The translations under genes were made by a program, and so were the position numbers. From Stenopsyche tienmushanensis (lineage: Eukaryota; Arthropoda; Insecta; Trichoptera; Stenopsychidae): DNA of 64,000 nt. Of this stretch, positions 58,410 to 64,000 are shown one piece after another. The DNA lies in assembly GCA_008973525.1 (NCBI GenBank), contig WACJ01000357.1, forward strand, positions 186,001 through 250,000. The letters are read 5' to 3'. Every line of letters starts with the position of its first letter. Position 1 is the stretch's first letter. The notes under the pieces were generated by a model, which did not search any database, was not told where the DNA came from, and was given only the letters and a program-made list of their open reading frames with translations.

Positions 58410-61400
58410 CAACACCCACTTTTCATTTCTAGTCACAATATAGTGTAAAAACGGTTGTTTCTTCTCTTCATCGATTAAATTACGAGACGTACTCGCCAGT
58501 GCGATTTTTAACATTTCAAATTATGACCCAAGTAAGTTCTCGTTATTTCATGATCACTGGCTGCTCTAAATTATTGGCCTATTTATTCGTTGATCGTCGA
58601 AATGTAAATACCGTTTCAACACAAATGACAATGCTTGGAATCATGGATTGGATGAACTAGTAATTTAAATCCGTGTAATCGAATTAAAATCGATAAATCC
58701 TAGCCGTTTTCTAAGAATACTTATGAGAAAATGATTTTGAGCTCCATTCTGTTTGATATATGACGCCATTATTTATGGTAAAATTGCTCATATGAAAACT
58801 ATTGAAGATATTAGCGAGATCTAATATGTAATAGCTCACTGAAGTAAGTAGAAACATATTTGCTGAGATGCTATATTTGCTTCACGTCTCTTCTCGACAT
58901 ACCGCAAGTAAGCAGATTTTGCTTGGTTTTAGACCTATTTTCTGAGATGCGATATTACAAGTTCCATTGAAATTATTTATGATATGATTAACAAGCATTA
59001 TGCTTATGTTCCAATGTTTAAGCTTTCAAACAAAAGCCGTTTAATATTCGGCATATCATATTATTGTATCTGAATATATTTTGCAAACGAACGATTTAAT
59101 TGACTAACTTTTGACACTCACAATCTATTTAAATTTATTGTAGAAAAATTATGATAATTATTCAAAATAAGTAATGCAGTTCTACTTAAGAGTACGTAAA
59201 TATTCTATAAACATTAATATATTTTTATTGGATGGCTGAATTTATAGTTTTGCTTGAACGGTATCACAGTCTAAATTTAAAATTTCAAATCTGGTCTATA
59301 TTTTATCATAATTAAGAATCAAATATTAATTTCAATGAAAATTAAGATTAAATACACTATCCTCTTTTTATTGAATGGACCTGTGCTTTATAACTCATTA
59401 GTTACTATGGTAAGCAGCTCAACTTCTATAATTGTTGGGAATTAACACAACACTAAGCGGATTTGTATTTAAAGCACATTAAATATAGCTTTCCATATAT
59501 TACCCATTAACGCACATAATAGGTCACAATCTGATATAAACATATACATTTGATTAAATTTGAAATAACAATGTTTTCCGTTATGTAGGTTTAACCATGT
59601 AGTGAACTGTCTTTAAATGTTTCTCTGTAACATGGAAAAAATAATTAAACTGATATCATCGGAACTTTTTGTGTTATTCATTTTTAAATAAGGTAGCTTC
59701 CCTGCCGCACCCTGTGTATAATATTACAGCTTTCGAGGGAATAAGTGGAACGTTCGGCTTATGAAAGTTCAGTTTTTGATATAAATAATCTCGTTTCGAA
59801 AACTTTAAACTTTCATACAGAAACTCCTTGTACAAGGATTAGAACTTTGTCTACTTCAGGTGTCACATAATTAATTACTCAAGCATTTCTGAAAATTTAT
59901 GTGACAGCCTTTCACTAAACTTCCAGCTTGTGTACTATTATGTATACAAGCAATCGTATTTAAAATATAATAAATATCATACTTGAATCGTGCAATCGTT
60001 AAATATTACATATGTTTTGCAAAACAAATCAATGCACAAGTGTATTAAAACACATTGCATTTCATATCGATTTTTTTGCAAGTCATAATTATAACAACCC
60101 TTTTAAAATTGTAAGTCACCATTTAAAACAATTATGACACACTGTAATTGATAATAGCAAATATTAGTAATAATTAATAAGTTGGGATAATCTTATATTA
60201 GAAGTTAGAAATTGTCATAGGATTGGAATAGACTGCAAAATATCACTTGTTATACTTTTTTTTTCATCGAAAACACTTATCTGCATTTTTACATTTATGT
60301 TTTAAGTAAAATAATAAGCATATTAATAATGTTAAGATGAAATAATACAATTGCAAAATGTATGGGAGGAAAACGCTATTTTTTTATTTATGGCAAAATA
60401 TTATGAATTAAGACTTTATTTTTCAGATCAATGCTTCAAGAATGAAAATCCATTGAGAATTTCATATTGTTAAGAGACTGAATCCTTTTTTAACTTATGG
60501 GATCTGAATTTTTGCTAAAAAAAAAGGCAAAAAAGCACTTTGAAACTAAATAAAGGAAGTCATATGACGATAATTTCTTTAAGAGGCTATCTTTGGTCTT
60601 TCAATTCGGTTTTATATTGTTATATTTTATCGCTAAACAAGGCTTTAAAATCTTTTTTTCAGTTAAAAATATTAATAAGAGAAAGTTTTACATGGCATTA
60701 GGATTGTATGTATGATCGATAAGCATTGTTAAAAAAATGTTTCTGAATTATTCAAGCCCCGTTATATCCCTCGTGTCTTAAATTTGGTATTCCATCCCCT
60801 AAATCAGCCCTTGATGCTTTATCTGCGCCAGAAAGATTTAAATACTCCCTCGTTTAATTCACCTCACCTAAAAATTATCATATGTGAGGTGTACAAGATG
60901 GCGTCGACTAACAGAATAAAAAGTGCTTATCACCTTAACTTTCATCCTTTCGGGAATTCGTGTGTTCTCGTGCAAAGAAAATTTTGTGAAAAGTTAAATG
61001 TTCGTGACGACCTTCCGAAATGCGGCTTTTTTGGGGTATAATTTAGTTTCAGATAAACTAACTTCATACAATATTAATGGGAGTTGTCTTATCTAAGCCG
61101 CGTTAATTTTTTTTAATTCGCCCCGCCCTTAAAAAATCGCTCTTTTCGCAATCGCCACGCTCAAATTATTCAATGAAAAATATTAATTTGCATCATAAAT
61201 TAGCGACCATATCAAGGACTTGGGGCGGAATATAAATTGGACTTGTTCAACAATTGGATTAAAATTATCGGTTTAATATTTTATGCGTTAATTCTGAAAT
61301 ATGTAGAGACCCTTGTCAAAGAAAATGCGATAAGAAATTTGTACCTCATATGCGGTATTAACAAATAGTCAACATATGCAAAAAGGACTCGCTTGGGCTT

Positions 61401-61618
61401 TTTGCCAATTTGAAAATAGGTACACGCATAATTGTACCGTAAAATCATTATTCACATCTTAAACTCCCCCTAATTTCCTAATAGAAGGATAACAACTTTT
61501 ATTTGTATGTAATTGAATATTATTAAGTCTATTCATTTGATGTTCGAATTAATATAGTATAAACTGTATGTTATGTATGACAAAAAAATATCGTCTACAT
61601 GATTTTTTTGTTTTCTTC
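58410..61618. other. Unassigned AT-rich DNA
   Basis: Three kilobases with no recognisable gene or element. The only longer frame (85 codons, plus, 60784-61041) starts in-phase at ATG and has no family motif; I cannot exclude a small exon. Confidence 0.6.
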
Positions 61619-61700
61619 TTAACCCTTTAGCGTCGAGTCGTCGCTTTAACGACGATCGAATTCGTGCGAAAAAAGCGAACCGTCGCAAAAACGACGCTCG
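61619..61700 (+). repeat. piggyBac-like terminus with two subterminal palindromes
   Basis: TTAACCCTTTAGCGTCGAG at 61619 has the TTAA-CCCTTT start of piggyBac-like ends. Inside it the 16-base palindrome-like words CGTCGCTTTAACGACG (61639-61654) and CGTCGCAAAAACGACG (61681-61696) repeat with 42-base spacing. No opposite end or transposase was found in the remaining 2.3 kb, though the window may cut it off. Confidence 0.45.
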
Positions 61701-61900
61701 GTTAGTATTAATTTTTTTATAAGCCTTAATTTTTTTACAATTTTAATAGCCAAAACGATATATCTTTAAAATTATGACTTCTAACTAATTTTAAAAAAGC
61801 TCCCACTCTTTTCGCAGATGTTTGCGAAATTTCTCCCAAAACGCCAAAATATTAATATAATTTGTTTATTATTAGATATAAACGATCTCCATAGTTATAT
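61701..61900. other. Unassigned AT-rich DNA
   Basis: Nothing recognised; may belong to the interior of the piggyBac-like element. Confidence 0.4.
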
Positions 61901-62285
61901 TAAACTAGTTGGTACCCGGCGCGTTGCTGCCACAGAAGTAATAATTCTAAAAATATCGCTTGAAATTTGAAAGGTTTTATTATAAATATGAACAAACATC
62001 GATTTTTATATACAAGATCTACTGTAAGTTAATTATACTATACCTATATTATTTGAGAAAGTGCAAACAATTAGTTGGCAAAGTTTTATCGCAATCGAAT
62101 AAACGGTATGGCAGCGCATTCAATACGGACAAACAAATATTAATTTTTATACATTAGACTATGCCTATGTTACTCGCGAATTTTTTAGCAATAAATGGAC
62201 GAAGTTTTATTGCAATCTGATGAACGGTATGGCAGCGCATTTCGTACGAACAAAACCCAATTCATTTTTATATATTAGATAACAA
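61901..62285 (-). repeat. Dispersed repeat, copy 2, with about 130-base tandem units
   Basis: On the minus strand two units follow one another. Unit 1 (about 62150-62285) has GCTGCCATACCGTTCATCAG, ATTGCAATAAAACTTCGTCC and GCGAGTAACATAGGCATAGT. Unit 2 (about 62020-62150) has GCTGCCATACCGTTTATTCG, ATTGCGATAAAACTTTGCCA and ATAATATAGGTATAGT. Both are relatives of 43105-43260. The block ends at ACTAGTTGGTACCCGGCGCG (61906-61925), a boundary word partly shared with 38951. The plus-strand 65-codon frame (61960-62157) is a shadow. Confidence 0.6.
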
Positions 62286-64000
62286 AACACTAAAAGGCCC
62301 TGTCCGACTTTATCATCTCTGTACATAATTTTTCAGGTGTAGAAAATCTGAACTCTTATTTTTTGGGTATTGTTAAACTCTTTTTCGCCATCTGAACAAC
62401 CGCAAATATTCCCAATTGCATTAATTAAAGTATATTTTGGTGACGCTAAATTTGTTAATATGGTGAAAAAACTTTCCTAAAATCTAAACCATTATTTCGA
62501 CACATGACCAAACGATTTATAATACGACATATAACTCAATCTAATTCAACAGCTAAATCATCAGGATACATAATGGCTTGCGTTAATCATATACGAAAGA
62601 TGATAGAATTTATGATGATCTATGTAAATCTTTCTCTTCGGAGGCCCGTGGGGTGATCTCTCACGATTTACGTTTCTCGAGATTAGCAGCAAATTCCCAA
62701 ACGAATAAGAAAAATATTTATTCTGAAAGTGTTTGATGAGGAATTTTCACATTAATGTGATTAAGATGCACAAACGTATTTTTTTCGGCTTGATTTCTGA
62801 TTCATCTCCTGTGGAAGGTCGAACTTTCCAGACAGTATGGCTATAACATTATTTACGTTGCGCAACGTAAGAGCTCGCCTTAAATACGTGCGAAAAACGT
62901 TATAAATATGCAGGGAGCTAAACCAGATGAGAATACGTTTTCAAAAAGATTTCTGAATGGCATCACAATGTGGAAGTGTTTGTTTAATGATCAATAAATC
63001 GAGAGCGGTTAACACGCCGTAAGAGACCATAACTTCCAAGAAAATTAAAATGGTCCTGCTGAAAGGCTTAATAAGACTACAACTGCAAAATTTTATTTCG
63101 TCAATATTTATACACGGACTGAATCAGTCTTCATTAGAATGGATTGAGTCAGCTTATTCCCATTATGTAGCTCATTTATCTTAAAGTATTTAATACGATC
63201 ATATTCAAAATTTATATGTCATGATTTGATTGCTTATCTAATATATAATATATATGCACACTATTTAAAATTTTCTAAATAATGCGCACGAAATGTTGGA
63301 CTGACATGTTAATATGCAAATTTTTGCGATAGATATCTAACTTTTAAAGGGCTTACGGTGACAATAAGCCTTTATTCGTTAAGCTGAATAAAAATCGCAT
63401 ATATGAAATTGGAACATGTTTATTGGTTTCACATTGGGTTCGTCTGAAATTAAATAACATCGTGAATTACTTTCAGCCTTTTCATTGTTCTACTGAAATC
63501 CTAGAACGTTATTCAGCATGAGAAAATTACATTGAAATTGAAGAATTTAATATGAGTACAATTGTACAGAGTGCTGAACGATACATTTGAAACTAAAAGC
63601 TTTCATATCCCAGGAATTTTATCGGGTGGAACTTTACACTCTAGAGGGGGAGAGATATTTTATAAATGCACTCGGCTCGCATTAATTGCGACATAGCGTT
63701 GGAAATATTTGCTATTTATTAATTTTGAGTCGCGTTCTCGCATCCTGTTTTCCAGGAATATTAACAAAAATCTGAACCAGCATCGGAATGCTTCGCATAA
63801 AACCATTTAAAGCTTTATGAAAAACTAGTCCAAAAAATACCGTAAAACCTTTATATTTCATTTCTATCAAAGCGCACGTCATATTAAGGATTTTTGTTGC
63901 GATTTATTATTCACAAATCTAAAAATGTATATGCATAAATTCCAAAATATTCATAATTGAAATCTAGAAACCATGTATTATACATCAATTATAAATTGAA
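62286..64000. other. Unassigned AT-rich DNA
   Basis: No open frame of note, no motif and no repeat seen. The word TTACGTTGCGCAACGTAA near 62850-62870 is a perfect 18-base palindrome. Confidence 0.55.

Noticed and set aside
1..64000. CRISPR arrays, operons, riboswitches, rRNA genes, phage or bacterial islands
   Set aside because: There are no regularly spaced repeats with spacers, no compact coding runs, no ribosome binding sites and no rRNA signatures. The transposon content is of animal type.

Overview
This window is AT-rich nuclear DNA from a metazoan, most probably an insect. The transposon flora points there: several mariner lineages with TA target sites, Tc1-like, Tigger/pogo-like, piggyBac-like (TTAA) and animal-type Mutator-like transposase fragments, plus LTR-like and tRNA-derived-looking repeats. 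There are no operons, ribosome binding sites, CRISPR arrays or prokaryotic genes. I found no convincing host protein-coding exon. The longest open frame is 156 codons and is part of a mariner transposase; most other open frames are chance openings. The window reads as intergenic or very long intronic DNA in which decayed mobile elements are the recognisable content.

Layout. 0-13 kb: mostly unassigned DNA, with a SINE-like repeat at 3.4 kb, a tRNA-like box pair at 6.0 kb (minus) and a probable solo LTR at 10 kb. 13-21 kb: a dispersed TG...CA repeat at 13.9 kb and again at 20.3 kb, a mellifera-type mariner with both ends at 16.3-17.4 kb and a mariner scrap at 20.9 kb. 23-26.3 kb: a reverse-strand pseudogene of a multicopy hypothetical family, then two Mutator-like transposase fragments in opposite orientation. 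28.6-29.9 kb: a mariner 3' scrap and a small TTAA-flanked element. 32.7 kb: a Tc1-like scrap. 35.6-36.3 kb: an internally deleted mariner with both terminal repeats. 39-42 kb: a GC-rich block, a piggyBac C-terminal zinc-knuckle fragment, a piggyBac-like end, and between those two a 911-bp TTAA-flanked element carrying a Mutator transposase fragment. 42-48 kb: duplicated TATA palindromes, a dispersed repeat, a second solo LTR, a third copy of the TG...CA repeat and an 81-bp TTAA hairpin. 49.5-51.4 kb: a Tigger/pogo fossil with its right end, followed by a TA-flanked terminal-inverted-repeat element split by the fourth copy of the TG...CA repeat. 54.6-58.4 kb: two mariners with both ends and TA duplications. 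61.6-62.3 kb: a piggyBac-like terminus with repeated palindromes and a tandem dispersed repeat.

None of the transposase genes is intact: each has stops, frameshifts or deletions. They do not work together as a system. The interest lies in nesting (TTAA element in or beside piggyBac; LTR-like repeat inside a TIR element), in the recurrence of palindromes just inside TTAA-type ends, and in a repeat family with an inverted segment near one end. All family assignments come from reading motifs by eye; no database search was possible.
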